Below are positions 1-6,594 of a stretch of DNA of 13,326 nucleotides, in pieces (position 1 is the first letter of the stretch; the number at the start of each line of letters is the position of its first letter). The notes below the pieces were generated by a model. It was not told the DNA's origin. It saw only the letters and a program-made list of their open reading frames with translations, and did no database searches. This DNA comes from Akkermansia sp. (GTDB lineage Bacteria > Verrucomicrobiota > Verrucomicrobiia > Verrucomicrobiales > Akkermansiaceae). The translations under genes and the position numbers were made by a program. The stretch lies in NCBI GenBank assembly GCA_020047775.1, contig JAIFNK010000106.1, forward strand, positions 1 to 13,326, given 5' to 3'.

Positions 1-681
1 CCAATGACCGCCCTCAACCCGGTCCATCGCATCGGGCGGCAACTATGCGAAGTCTTCCGCCTCCACACCCGTTTCTCGAAAAAGGACGCATGGGACGCCT
101 CCGTGGAAATGCTCCGCCAAGTCCGCATCCCCGCTCCGGAAAAGCGCATGATGGACTACCCGCACCAGCTTTCCGGCGGCATGCGGCAGCGCGTCGTCAT
201 CGCCATGGCTCTCGCCTGCAAGCCGTCCCTGCTCATCGCGGACGAGCCGACCACCGCGCTCGACGTGACCGTGCAGGCGCAGATCCTTGATCTGCTAGAG
301 CGCTTCCAGGCGGAGCGCAGCATGTCCACCATCCTGATCACCCACGACCTCGGCGTGATCGCTGAGACCTGTGACGAGGTCGTCGTGATGTATGCCGGCC
401 GCGTGTGCGAGCAGGCTTCCTGCGAGGAACTTTTCGCCAACCCGCTGCATGCCTACACCAAGGGACTGCTCCGCTCCATCCCCACTCTCGAAACACCCTC
501 CAAGTCCGTTCTCAACACCATCCCCGGAATGGTCGCCGGCCTCGGCGACCAGGCGCACGGCTGCCGCTTCTGCCAGCGCATGGGCCGCATCGACCGCGGC
601 ACCCGCGAGCGCCCGAAATTCGAAGAAGTCTCGCCGGGGCATTGGGTGGAGACGTGCCCGGAATGTTACGAACCAACATAA
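1..681 (+). CDS. oppD: Peptide ABC transporter ATP-binding subunit, OppD/DppD type (5' partial)
   Basis: ATPase subunit of an oligopeptide/dipeptide-type ABC importer; it sits on the cytoplasmic face of two permeases and couples ATP hydrolysis to uptake. The reading frame is open to the window edge and enters just after the Q-loop (PMTALNP), so Walker A is missing. Numbering from the Met at base 4, the signature LSGGM is at residues 56-60, Walker B LLIADEP at 76-82, D-loop TALD at 84-87 and the switch His in THD at 114. The C-terminal peptide-transporter extension contains four cysteines as two CxxC pairs (C187/C190 and C218/C221), not the usual spacing of this family. The stop lies 16 nt before oppF, so the two are co-transcribed. 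Substrate (peptide, nickel or other solute) cannot be told from the ATPase alone. Confidence 0.93.
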   Translation, partial: PMTALNPVHRIGRQLCEVFRLHTRFSKKDAWDASVEMLRQVRIPAPEKRMMDYPHQLSGGMRQRVVIAMALACKPSLLIADEPTTALDVTVQAQILDLLERFQAERSMSTILITHDLGVIAETCDEVVVMYAGRVCEQASCEELFANPLHAYTKGLLRSIPTLETPSKSVLNTIPGMVAGLGDQAHGCRFCQRMGRIDRGTRERPKFEEVSPGHWVETCPECYEPT

Positions 682-685
682 GTCT

Positions 686-698
686 TATAGGACCTATA
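686..698. promoter_or_regulatory. Palindrome over the oppF translation start
   Basis: TATAGG-A-CCTATA is a perfect 13-base dyad that fills the oppD-oppF gap and ends on the A of the oppF ATG. The only Shine-Dalgarno-like bases (AGGA, 689-692) lie inside it. It could modulate OppF translation, or it may be a copy of a dispersed motif. A 3-nt loop version of similar style (TCCCT-TAT-AGGGA) occurs at 4534-4546. The dyad is seen directly; function is inference. Confidence 0.35.
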
Positions 699-1726
699 TG
701 ACCCATTCTCTTCTATCAGCCAAAGACCTTCGCGTCCACTTTCCTGTGCGCGGTGGTGTCTTGCTGCGTCAGACCGGAGCGGTGCGCGCTGTTGATGGTG
801 TCTCGCTGGACATCGCGCCGGGTGAAACTCTGGGGCTCGTCGGTGAGTCGGGTTGTGGGAAATCCACGCTCGGTAAGGCCATCGTCCGGCTGCTCAAACC
901 GACTTCCGGCAGCATCCACTTTGAACAAACCGACATCAGCCACTCCAGCCAACGCGCGCTGCGCCCGCTGCGGCGGGATTTCCAGATGATCTTCCAGGAT
1001 CCCGCCGAGTCGCTCGACCCGCGGATGAGCGTGCGCTCGATCATCGAGGAGCCGTTCATCATCCACGGCCTGGGCAACCGCGCGGAACGCATCGCCCTCG
1101 TGAATGAACTGCTGGACCGGGTGGGGCTGCCGACATCCGCCGCCGAGCGCTATTCCTTTGAATTCTCCGGCGGCCAACGCCAGCGCATCGGCATCGCCCG
1201 GGCGCTTGCCCTGAAACCGAAATTGATCGTCTGCGACGAACCCGTCTCCGCGCTCGACGTCTCGGTGCAGTCGCAGATCCTCAATCTGCTCGTCGAGCTG
1301 CAGCGGGATTTCGGGTTGTCCTATTTGTTCATCGCGCACGACCTCTCGGTGGTCAAACACGTGAGCGACCGCGTGGCGGTGATGTATCTCGGGAAAATCG
1401 TCGAGCTCGCCACCGCCGCGGACATCTATCAGGATCCCCGCCATGCCTACACCAAGGCGCTGCTATCCGCGATCCCGTCGCACGACCCGACGATCAAACG
1501 GAAGAAGATCCTTCTCGAAGGCGATGTGCCCTCGCCCATTGATCCGCCGCCCGGCAGCGCCTTCGGCCATCGGATGAACCACCCGCGCTACGAGGAAACC
1601 GTCGGATCGGACCTCTCGCTGCGGGAAATTTCGCCCGGCCACCAGGTCGCCGCCGATCCCTGCTGCGTGTCGGACGAGGATTGGAAAAAACTGCAGCCTG
1701 CGGAAAGTTCTATTCTCCGCACGTAG
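698..1726 (+). CDS. oppF: Peptide ABC transporter ATP-binding subunit, OppF/DppF type
   Basis: Second ATPase of the importer; OppD and OppF form a heterodimer that closes on ATP to drive transport. The protein is 342 residues, normal for the family. Walker A GESGCGKST is at 49-57, Q-loop MIFQDP at 97-102, signature FSGGQ at 156-160, Walker B LIVCDEP at 176-182, D-loop SALD at 184-187 and switch H214. The ATG at 698 is preferred because the frame stays open far upstream only by overlapping oppD, while THSLLSAKDLRVHF is a typical family N-terminus. The C-terminal extension keeps the DPP-G-F-HR framework and 'SPGHQVAADPC', but the cysteines normally found in 'GCxFxxRC' are replaced (GSAFGHRMNHP). 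The stop codon lies within the left arm of a long palindrome that probably also ends transcription. Confidence 0.95.
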   Translation: MTHSLLSAKDLRVHFPVRGGVLLRQTGAVRAVDGVSLDIAPGETLGLVGESGCGKSTLGKAIVRLLKPTSGSIHFEQTDISHSSQRALRPLRRDFQMIFQDPAESLDPRMSVRSIIEEPFIIHGLGNRAERIALVNELLDRVGLPTSAAERYSFEFSGGQRQRIGIARALALKPKLIVCDEPVSALDVSVQSQILNLLVELQRDFGLSYLFIAHDLSVVKHVSDRVAVMYLGKIVELATAADIYQDPRHAYTKALLSAIPSHDPTIKRKKILLEGDVPSPIDPPPGSAFGHRMNHPRYEETVGSDLSLREISPGHQVAADPCCVSDEDWKKLQPAESSILRT

Positions 1727-1781
1727 TCCCGCCTTCAGGCGGTCTTCTCTTCCGCAAAAGACCGCCTGAAGGCGGAACTAC
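1723..1781. repeat. REP-like doublet (BIME-type palindrome) with GTAG heads
   Basis: Two 24-base arms (1723-1746 and 1758-1781) are inverted copies with one C/A mismatch (1728/1776) around an 11-base centre. Each arm is itself a small hairpin: CCGCC-TTCA-GGCGG at 1729-1742, and the mirrored CCGCC-TGAA-GGCGG at 1762-1775. On its own strand each unit begins with GTAG. A GTAG/GGAG head followed by a GC-rich palindrome, paired head to head, is the known layout of REP elements mobilised by RAYT transposases. The element overlaps the oppF stop, so it can also act as a 3' stabilising hairpin or transcription block between oppF and lepB. No T run follows it. Confidence 0.72.
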
Positions 1782-1834
1782 TTACGAAGACCTCCGCGCT
1801 TGCAGTCCGCCTCATCAGCCGTGAGACTCCGCGC

Positions 1835-3052
1835 ATGTTCACGCCGAAGTGGAAGAAAGAAGCGCATCATCTGGTCAAGGGTGCCAAAAAATTCATCGAC
1901 TACAAACGCGACCTCCTTAAGCCGGAGCGCGTCTGCGAGATCGAATCCCGCCGGGTGGACCTGATCGCCGCGATCAAATCCAAGGACCTCGCCCAAGTGA
2001 ACGAGGCCTCGAAGCAAATCCGCGCGGTTTGTGAAAATTCCCTGCCCCAGGAAAAACCACTCGGCTGGTTCGAAGAAAACGTGGAGGTCATGTTTGTGGC
2101 GATCGTCATCGCCCTCGGCCTGCGGGCCTACTACCTGCAACCGTTCCGCATCCCGACCGGATCCATGCAGCCGACGCTCAACGGCATCATCGGCACGCCC
2201 GTCAAACAGGACAAGTGGCCGAGCCTGCCCGTCCGTCTGTGGGAAAAGGCAATGCGCGGCAGAACCTACGTTTACGAAGTGAACGACCGGGACCGCCAGA
2301 TCGCGGTGACGCCACAAGGCGGCCTCGACATCAAGGACACGCAGTTCATGCACTTTTTCAGCCGTGCCGAAATCCGCTTCCAGAACGGCAGCAAGATCCG
2401 CCTCCCCGCGCCCACCAATCCGTCGTCTGAAATCGGACTCGGCTCCGCCCTCAACTTCGTGGTCCGCAATGGCGGGATGATCCCCAAGGACATGGTGCTT
2501 TGCGAAGGCACCATCGACTCCGGCGATCTGGTGCTGGTCGATAAATTTTCCTACCACTTCCGCAAGCCGAAGCGGGGTGAGGTTTTTGTCTTCAACACCA
2601 TCGACATCGCCGGCATCCAGAAACGCAGCGGCGAGCAGGGCGCAGGCTCGCACTACATCAAGCGCCTCTGCGGCGTGCCCGGTGACACGCTTTCCATTCA
2701 AACGCCGAATCTGCTGATCGACGGGAAAATCGCCCAGGAGCCCGGCATCCAGCGGGTGATCCGCGGCGAGGGGGCTTTCAAAATCAACCCGAACGGCTAC
2801 GGCCTGGCCAGTCCGAACGAGGCCCCGCACCACGGGAAAAAGCTCCCGCAATACCTGGCCAAGGAAGGCGCGACCCTCACGCTCGCCGCCCAGGCCCGGC
2901 CCGGCATGCGGGAATACGCGGCACTCGGCGACAATACCAACAACTCGCTGGATTCGCGCTACTGGGGCCCCGTCAAGGAGTTCAACCTGGTCGGTCCGGC
3001 GCTGTTCTCGCTCTGGCCGTTCACCACCGGGCACTGGGGGTTCATCCGCTGA
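1835..3052 (+). CDS. lepB: Signal peptidase I (S26), enlarged form
   Basis: Membrane-bound serine/lysine protease that removes signal peptides from exported proteins on the outer face of the inner membrane. The nucleophile is S110 in 'RIPTGSMQPTL' and the general-base lysine is most likely K276 in 'HYIKRLCGVPGD'; the C-terminal box 'GDNTNNSLDSRYWG' (365-378) is intact. One clear membrane segment precedes the serine box (about 85-99), where E. coli LepB has two. It is 405 residues against 324 in E. coli. The extra length is a charged, probably helical N-terminus (1-80) and an insert between the serine box and the 'DSGDLVLVDKFSY' strand (roughly 120-225). No Shine-Dalgarno is evident; the ATG at 1835 follows the upstream palindrome by 53 nt. 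The next gene starts 4 nt after the stop. Confidence 0.95.
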   Translation: MFTPKWKKEAHHLVKGAKKFIDYKRDLLKPERVCEIESRRVDLIAAIKSKDLAQVNEASKQIRAVCENSLPQEKPLGWFEENVEVMFVAIVIALGLRAYYLQPFRIPTGSMQPTLNGIIGTPVKQDKWPSLPVRLWEKAMRGRTYVYEVNDRDRQIAVTPQGGLDIKDTQFMHFFSRAEIRFQNGSKIRLPAPTNPSSEIGLGSALNFVVRNGGMIPKDMVLCEGTIDSGDLVLVDKFSYHFRKPKRGEVFVFNTIDIAGIQKRSGEQGAGSHYIKRLCGVPGDTLSIQTPNLLIDGKIAQEPGIQRVIRGEGAFKINPNGYGLASPNEAPHHGKKLPQYLAKEGATLTLAAQARPGMREYAALGDNTNNSLDSRYWGPVKEFNLVGPALFSLWPFTTGHWGFIR

Positions 3053-3056
3053 TACC

Positions 3057-3896
3057 GTGTCCACCGCCTCGGAAATCACCCGCAGGGCGAAGTCGAATCT
3101 GGCGTTCGCCCTGAACATCCTGCCCCGTGAGCGGCGGGAGGACATGGTGGTTTTTTATGCCTTCTGCCGGACCATCGATGACCTGGCCGATGACGCCGGG
3201 ATGGCTTGCGAGGACCGCGCCCGCCGCCTGGATGCTTGGGAAACCGGCCTCACGGATGGCTTCGAGGCACCCGATGATTTCCAGCGCGAAGTGGTTTCCT
3301 TGATCACCCGCCGACAAATCCCCACGGACCTGCTAGTCGCGATCATCGACGGCTGCCGGATGGACCTGCAGCCGCAACGATTTCCAACCTGGGACGATCT
3401 ATCCGGCTACATCTGGAAGGTCGCCTGCGCGGTGGGGCTCGTTTCGGTCCGGATCTTCGGCTGCACCGATCCGGTCTCGGAGCGCTATGCCGTGGCACTC
3501 GGCCACGCGCTGCAACTCACCAACATCCTGCGCGACATCAGCGAGGATCTCGCGAACGACCGGCGGATCTATCTGCCACTCGATGATCTCGCCCGCTTTC
3601 ACTACACCGAGCAGGATCTCATGGACGGAGTGCGTGATGACCGGTTTCTCGCGCTGATGGCCTTTGAAGCCGACCGCGCGGAGGCGTATTTCCGCGACGC
3701 CTCCGAAGCTCTTCCACTCGTCGATCTCCAGGCCCTGTTACCCGCCCGGATCATGGGGGAAATCTACCACCTGTTGTTGGATAAAATGCGGGAGGATCGG
3801 TTCCGGGTGTTTGAAAAACGCTACCGAGTCTCCAAAGCCCGTAAACTGGCCATACTTTCCAAGCATCTGATTGCACGAAACTCCCGAGTCGAATAG
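3057..3896 (+). CDS. Squalene/phytoene synthase family protein (HpnD-like)
   Basis: Isoprenoid head-to-head condensing enzyme: it joins two prenyl diphosphates (farnesyl for squalene/hopanoids, geranylgeranyl for phytoene/carotenoids). The two Asp-rich Mg-diphosphate motifs are complete: DDLADD at 41-46 and NILRDISED at 156-164, followed by 'NDRRIYLP'. Length 279 matches the bacterial HpnC/HpnD/CrtB group. Translation starts at GTG 3057, 4 nt behind lepB, so they are probably co-transcribed, although no biochemical link is obvious. There is no neighbouring hpnC, hpnE, crtI or shc here, so squalene versus phytoene cannot be settled from context. HpnD (presqualene diphosphate synthase) is my preferred reading by overall sequence feel, with moderate confidence. 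Confidence 0.9.
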   Translation: MSTASEITRRAKSNLAFALNILPRERREDMVVFYAFCRTIDDLADDAGMACEDRARRLDAWETGLTDGFEAPDDFQREVVSLITRRQIPTDLLVAIIDGCRMDLQPQRFPTWDDLSGYIWKVACAVGLVSVRIFGCTDPVSERYAVALGHALQLTNILRDISEDLANDRRIYLPLDDLARFHYTEQDLMDGVRDDRFLALMAFEADRAEAYFRDASEALPLVDLQALLPARIMGEIYHLLLDKMREDRFRVFEKRYRVSKARKLAILSKHLIARNSRVE

Positions 3897-3923
3897 TATC
3901 CCAAGCAGCAACGTCCCAAGCCC

Positions 3924-4283
3924 ATGTCGAAACGCCTACTCACCTTAGCCGCCGCAAGTCTCGCCGGCTTAGCCTCTTGCACTCCTCCGCCGGCGATGCC
4001 GCCACCGCGTTTCCAGCCGAATCCGCCGTATCCGCCCCAGCAAATCTACCCTTACGGTGATCAAACGGACGTCGCGCCGCCGATGGACCCAACTCAGCCA
4101 AGCCAGCCCGCGCCGCAGCCACCACCTACTGCCACGGGAAATTATCCCACCGCCCAGCGCACTGGGAATCCGGACCAGGTGCTCAGTCCCTACGAGCCCT
4201 ACAACGTCATCGACGTGGCCGGCTTCAAATCCGGACAGCTCGCCCGGGATCCGTCGAATCAGAAGATTTTCAGGGTGCCGTAA
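3924..4283 (+). CDS. Small proline-rich lipoprotein
   Basis: Predicted lipoprotein of 119 residues and unknown function. A short signal peptide (MSKRLLTLAAASLAGLASC) ends in lipobox L16-A-S-C19, so the mature protein would be lipidated at C19 and membrane-anchored. Residues 20-75 are low-complexity Pro/Gln/Thr (PPPAMPPPRF, APQPPPTA), an extended linker. The last ~35 residues (PYEPYNVIDVAGFKSG through KIFRVP) are non-repetitive and look like a short conserved tail that could bind a partner or the cell wall. It begins 27 nt after the synthase gene and may belong to the same operon. Nothing in the sequence indicates an enzyme. Confidence 0.82.
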   Translation: MSKRLLTLAAASLAGLASCTPPPAMPPPRFQPNPPYPPQQIYPYGDQTDVAPPMDPTQPSQPAPQPPPTATGNYPTAQRTGNPDQVLSPYEPYNVIDVAGFKSGQLARDPSNQKIFRVP

Positions 4284-4410
4284 CTTTCTGCTCGTCAACG
4301 ATTTCGGTTCTCTGAGAGTGGATTTTTTACGGGCCAGGGGTCTGGGTAGGGTGCCACGGCGGATCTTCGACGGCTGAAAGCCCGACCTATCATGATCCGG
4401 ATTTGTGGAA

Positions 4411-4487
4411 TAAGGAGCAGGGACCTTATTGTCCCTTTCTTCGCTGCGGTTGAGGAAAAGAGGCGACAACAAGGTCGCCTCTCCTTA
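4411..4487. repeat. Head-to-head hairpin pair, second REP-like family
   Basis: The 343-base gene-free stretch between the lipoprotein and rsfS (4284-4626) holds this element. Outer arms begin and end with TAAGGAG (4411-4417) and CTCCTTA (4481-4487). Each arm contains its own hairpin: AGGGAC-CTTATT-GTCCCT (4419-4436) and the perfect 9-bp stem AGAGGCGAC-AACAAG-GTCGCCTCT (4459-4482). The arms match each other in inverted orientation over about 26 bases with a few mismatches (shared core GACCTT-x-TTGTC). The middle (4437-4458) can pair further. The architecture resembles a REP pair or small MITE, but the sequence is unrelated to the 1723-1781 element and lacks GTAG heads. It may also end lipoprotein-operon transcription. 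Confidence 0.6.
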
Positions 4488-4533
4488 GCTGGCAAAATCA
4501 CAAATCCTGATGCGTGGCAGGATAACTGGCCCG

Positions 4534-4546
4534 TCCCTTATAGGGA
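4534..4546. repeat. Short palindrome upstream of rsfS
   Basis: TCCCT-TAT-AGGGA is a perfect 5-bp stem with a 3-base loop, about 80 bases before rsfS. It may be an operator or just another dispersed 'TTATAGG' motif; compare the palindrome at 686-698. No convincing -35/-10 pair could be fixed nearby. Function is not established. Confidence 0.25.
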
Positions 4547-4626
4547 TTTGGCCCCTTTATTGATCCAATTTTGGCTTGGTGTGACCGGGAGTCTCGGCCT
4601 AGGGTGTCATCCCCCGAGGGGAAATT

Positions 4627-4992
4627 ATGGCGATACAAGGTGAAGAACTGGCTCTGGCTTGCGCGAAGGCGGCCGATGAGGTGAAGGCGGAAAACATCCG
4701 CGTGTGGGACATGCGCGGGATTTCGAGCCTGACGGATTACATGGTGGTATGCTCGGGATCCTCGATGCCGCAGTTGCGCGCGATTCTGCGCGATGTGGCG
4801 GGCAAGGTGGAGGAGCTCCACGGGGTGAAGCCGACGATGACCGAGGGCAAGGCCGATACCAAGTGGGTGGTCTTGGACTACATCGACGTGATGGTGCACA
4901 TCATGAGCGACGAACTGCGCGGCTATTACGGGCTGGAGGATCTTTGGAAGGACGCCAAGGAGGTAACCTGGCAAAAAACGGCCGAAAACTGA
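4627..4992 (+). CDS. rsfS: Ribosomal silencing factor RsfS (Iojap/YbeB family)
   Basis: RsfS binds ribosomal protein uL14 on the 50S subunit and blocks joining with 30S, lowering translation in starvation or stationary phase. The 121 residues match the family length of about 105-120. Family marks are 'ENIRVWDMRGISSLTDYMVVC' (22-42), 'SGSSMPQLRAI' (43-53), the core strand 'WVVLDYIDVMVHIM' (80-93) and the C-terminal 'YGLEDLWKDA' (101-110). The ATG is supported by a good Shine-Dalgarno, GAGGGGA at 4616-4622, one of the few clear ones in the window. In many bacteria rsfS sits with nadD; here it follows a repeat-bearing gap and is followed by a sigma factor gene, so that usual pairing is not seen. 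Confidence 0.95.
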   Translation: MAIQGEELALACAKAADEVKAENIRVWDMRGISSLTDYMVVCSGSSMPQLRAILRDVAGKVEELHGVKPTMTEGKADTKWVVLDYIDVMVHIMSDELRGYYGLEDLWKDAKEVTWQKTAEN

Positions 4993-5067
4993 ATCGACGG
5001 CGGGCGAGCCGACGCCGACGAATATTTTTCGGAATAGAAAACGACGGTCGGGCTCCCATAACTGCCG

Positions 5068-5610
5068 ATGAGTGAGTTCGCCAATTTAGTGGATGCCCAT
5101 TACCAAGCGTTGTTCCGCTTCGGGATGTCGTTGACGCGGGACGTGGACCGGGCGTCCGACCTGGTGCAGGAAACGTTCTGCATCTGGGCGGCGAAGAACG
5201 AGCAGCTGCGGGACCGCTCGAAGGCAAAGACCTGGCTGTTCACCACGCTGCACCGCGAGTTCCTGAACCAGCGCAGGCGGGCGGCGAAATTTTCCGACGA
5301 GCCGCTGGACGAGGGGAAAGCGGAGGCAATGGTGGCTCCGGAGGAGGATGCGGAGCGGCAGATGGATGGACAACGGGCAATGGAACTGCTCGGAGCGCTT
5401 GAGGAAACCTATCGGGCCCCGCTCGCACTTTTTTATCTGCAACAACACAGTTACAAGGAAATCGCAGAGATTCTGGACGTCCCGATCGGCACGGTGATGT
5501 CGCGGCTTTCGCGCGGGAAGGAAATGCTGCGCCGCCGGATGACGGCGGAGCCATCGAGCGCTCCGAAAAATATTCTACACTTGGAACAGGAAGGAGTTCG
5601 CCATGGATAA
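5068..5610 (+). CDS. ECF-type RNA polymerase sigma factor
   Basis: Alternative sigma factor of the sigma-70 ECF group; it directs RNA polymerase to a dedicated promoter set when released by its regulator. Region 2 spans about residues 8-72, with 'DLVQETFCIWAAKNEQLRD' (31-49) as the core-binding helix and 'AKTWLFTTLHREFLNQRRR' (53-71) as the -10 recognition part. Region 4 is about 103-157, with the helix-turn-helix 'SYKEIAEILDVPIGTVMSRL' (128-147). The 30-residue linker between them is acidic (EEDAERQMD), and there is no sigma-1.1 or region 3. Its last 8 nt overlap the next gene, which strongly suggests a sigma/anti-sigma pair. The upstream 75-nt gap probably carries its promoter, but no motif could be assigned. 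Confidence 0.93.
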   Translation: MSEFANLVDAHYQALFRFGMSLTRDVDRASDLVQETFCIWAAKNEQLRDRSKAKTWLFTTLHREFLNQRRRAAKFSDEPLDEGKAEAMVAPEEDAERQMDGQRAMELLGALEETYRAPLALFYLQQHSYKEIAEILDVPIGTVMSRLSRGKEMLRRRMTAEPSSAPKNILHLEQEGVRHG

Positions 5611-6499
5611 AGACGAAGCACGCTTCATTTTGCGCAGTTTCCGGCCGGACGGCGCGGATGCCAGTGACCCTGATTTTGCGGAGGCGCTGAAGCTGGCAGT
5701 TGAAAACCGTGACCTGGGCGAGTGGCTGGCGAGTGAGCGGGCGTTCGACTCTGAATTCGCCAATGCTCTCGTCACGGTGGATTTGCCGGATAATCTTCGC
5801 GAGGATATCATGGCTTGTCTGGCCACCGAGCGTGGGGATTTCCCGCAGGCGGAGGACAGAACCGACGCCGCATGGATCGGCGCGCTGGCCTCGATCCAGC
5901 CGCCACCGGCGCTGCGCGAGGCGGTGATCGCCGCGATGAACCGCACGGTGGCGATGGACTATCCGCCGGCGAAGAATGTTTCGACGTTCCGGCGGCTGAC
6001 CATTCCGCTGGCCGCCGCGGCGGGCATCGCGCTTGCGTTTCTGATCACGCGCGGGCCGGAACCGACAAAAGTGGTGAAGAACCGCGCGGTGCCGATCGAT
6101 GTGGTGCAGGCGGGATTCGTCCGGACTCTCGAGTCGCCCACGTTCACTCTGGAAGAGAAGCAGGATGACAAAAGGGTCCTGATCAGTCGCCTGAGGGAGC
6201 GCGCTTTGCCCTGCCCCGGCTGCCTGCCTCCCGGATTGCAGAATGTGAAGGGACTCGGCTGCAGTGAGTTGGTCATCGACGGGAAACGCGGTTCACTGAT
6301 CTGCTTCCAGATGGATGGGAGCGGAGTCGTGCACATGGTGGTTTTCCGCAAGGAGGATGTCAGTGGTGATTTTCCGCCCATGGACCGTCCGGCCATTATC
6401 CGGGGCGGGGATTGGAATTCCGCGCGGTGGGAGCATGACGGCAAGGTGTTTCTGGTGATGAGCAACGCCAAGAAGTGCGAGTTGCCGAAGTTGTTTTGA
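5603..6499 (+). CDS. Single-pass membrane protein, probable anti-sigma factor
   Basis: I do not recognise the family. The 298-residue protein has an acidic cytoplasmic N-terminus (1-130), one membrane helix 'LTIPLAAAAGIALAFLIT' (132-149) and a C-terminal domain placed outside by positive-inside logic. That domain has a CPGC pair (C204/C207), further cysteines at 220, 234 and 292, and the ending 'GGDWNSARWEHDGKVFLVMS'. The start overlaps the sigma gene by 8 nt and has a good ribosome site (AAGGAG, 5591-5596, 6-nt spacing), the usual sign of translational coupling between an ECF sigma and its anti-sigma. The HxxxCxxC zinc anti-sigma motif is absent, so sigma binding would use another fold. Anti-sigma function is inferred from context and topology. 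Confidence 0.8.
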   Translation: MDKDEARFILRSFRPDGADASDPDFAEALKLAVENRDLGEWLASERAFDSEFANALVTVDLPDNLREDIMACLATERGDFPQAEDRTDAAWIGALASIQPPPALREAVIAAMNRTVAMDYPPAKNVSTFRRLTIPLAAAAGIALAFLITRGPEPTKVVKNRAVPIDVVQAGFVRTLESPTFTLEEKQDDKRVLISRLRERALPCPGCLPPGLQNVKGLGCSELVIDGKRGSLICFQMDGSGVVHMVVFRKEDVSGDFPPMDRPAIIRGGDWNSARWEHDGKVFLVMSNAKKCELPKLF

Positions 6500-6537
6500 G
6501 GAAATCTCCGGCAGCGTCGCAATCACGGCGGATTTCC
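6500..6537. terminator. Candidate bidirectional terminator between convergent genes
   Basis: GGAAATC (6500-6506) and GATTTCC (6531-6537) form a 7-bp stem that can continue imperfectly inward (CCG with CGG). It starts directly after the anti-sigma stop and lies before the 3' end of the convergent minus-strand pseudokinase gene (ends 6595). There is no T tract, so only weak support. Confidence 0.3.
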
Positions 6538-6594
6538 CCAACGTTCACCCGACCGACCACGGCGGTGACGGGACCACGGAGGAGGGGACGCCGT

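Noticed and set aside
716..1444. Minus-strand open frame of 242 codons opposite oppF
   Set aside because: Antisense of the conserved ABC ATPase motifs; low-complexity and no recognisable fold.
1778..3145. Long minus-strand open frame (455 codons) opposite lepB
   Set aside because: It is antisense to a protein with an intact S26 catalytic set; its translation is Val/Asp/Arg-rich without any domain, a typical GC-rich shadow.
4313..4335. Possible intrinsic terminator (CTCTGAGAG followed by a T run) after the lipoprotein gene
   Set aside because: The stem is only 3 bp, too weak to call.
4392..4643. Small plus-strand open frame running into rsfS
   Set aside because: It consists of the inverted-repeat element and intergenic sequence, has no coding-like composition and overlaps the rsfS start.
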